This document shows positions 6,012-6,109 of a stretch of DNA of 6,109 nucleotides, in pieces; position 1 is the first letter of the stretch, and the number at the start of each line of letters is the position of its first letter. The stretch covers positions 1 to 6,109 of the forward strand of contig CALWVC010000090.1 in assembly GCA_944384865.1 (NCBI GenBank), in the 5' to 3' direction. Origin of the DNA: an uncultured Clostridia bacterium (lineage in GTDB: Bacteria > Bacillota > Clostridia > Oscillospirales > Acutalibacteraceae). A program made the translations under genes and the position numbers. The notes below the pieces were generated by a model. The model searched no databases and was not told where the DNA came from. It saw nothing but the letters and a program-made list of their open reading frames with translations.

Positions 6012-6109
6012 TTACCGTTCTTTTCCGGTCAGCTGACGGTACAGACGCAGATATTCCCGCGCCGGGCCGGCCCAGCTGTGATCGGCAGCCATCGCCCGCT
6101 GTACCAGCG
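6012..6109 (-). CDS. glgA: Probable glycogen synthase (GT5), last 31 residues, 5' part outside window
   Basis: Read on the minus strand, the last 31 codons end with TAA at 6014-6012. The text contains RAMAADHSW and AREYLRLYRQL, matching the usual GT5 glycogen/starch synthase ending: a small-residue Met helix, then D-x-SW, then x-A-x-EYL-x-LY. Glycogen synthase transfers glucose from ADP-glucose to the growing alpha-1,4-glucan. Only the terminal helix is visible, so catalytic residues cannot be checked. Another GT-B glycosyltransferase with a similar C-terminal helix is possible. The gene converges on nifJ and is separated from it by two strong hairpins. Confidence 0.72.
   Translation of the reverse strand, partial: LVQRAMAADHSWAGPAREYLRLYRQLTGKER

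Overview
The window reads as chromosomal DNA of a fairly GC-rich anaerobic Firmicute, most likely class Clostridia and plausibly a gut Oscillospirales-type lineage. The evidence is a single-chain pyruvate:ferredoxin oxidoreductase of the clostridial kind, a PyrK-type flavoprotein (a Firmicute hallmark), an OGG1-like 8-oxoguanine glycosylase, short AT-rich promoters set in GC-rich surroundings, strong AGGAGG ribosome binding sites and classical hairpin-plus-T-run terminators. The taxonomic call is inference from protein character, not from a search.

Layout, left to right. Bases 2-349 (+) are the C-terminal 115 residues of an 8-oxoguanine DNA glycosylase cut by the window edge. Bases 350-581 are intergenic, with a terminator hairpin (452-487) and a good sigma-A-type promoter (526-555). 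Bases 582-1784 (+) encode a 400-residue protein joining a complete PyrK-like FAD/NAD/[2Fe-2S] electron-transfer module (about residues 1-260) in frame to a complete GNAT acetyltransferase domain (about 261-400). A compact terminator follows at 1800-1830. Bases 1831-2225 have no gene. The last 160 bases hold an AT-rich inverted repeat, an extended -10 promoter and a leader stem-loop made of tandem ACCGGT palindromes. Bases 2226-5765 (+) encode a complete 1179-residue pyruvate:ferredoxin (flavodoxin) oxidoreductase. Two strong terminators follow; the second is a perfect 27-bp inverted repeat that can work on both strands. Bases 6012-6109 (-) are the last 31 residues of a convergent gene, probably glycogen synthase.

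The genes do not form one operon. Each complete gene has its own promoter and terminator, so the window is a row of single-gene units. The metabolic theme is anaerobic central metabolism: pyruvate oxidation to acetyl-CoA and reduced ferredoxin, glycogen storage alongside, and a flavin/iron-sulfur redox protein. No mobile element, CRISPR array, tRNA or rRNA was seen. The most unusual item is the PyrK-GNAT fusion, which also lacks any visible pyrD partner next to it. The regulatory DNA around the pyruvate:ferredoxin oxidoreductase gene is second.
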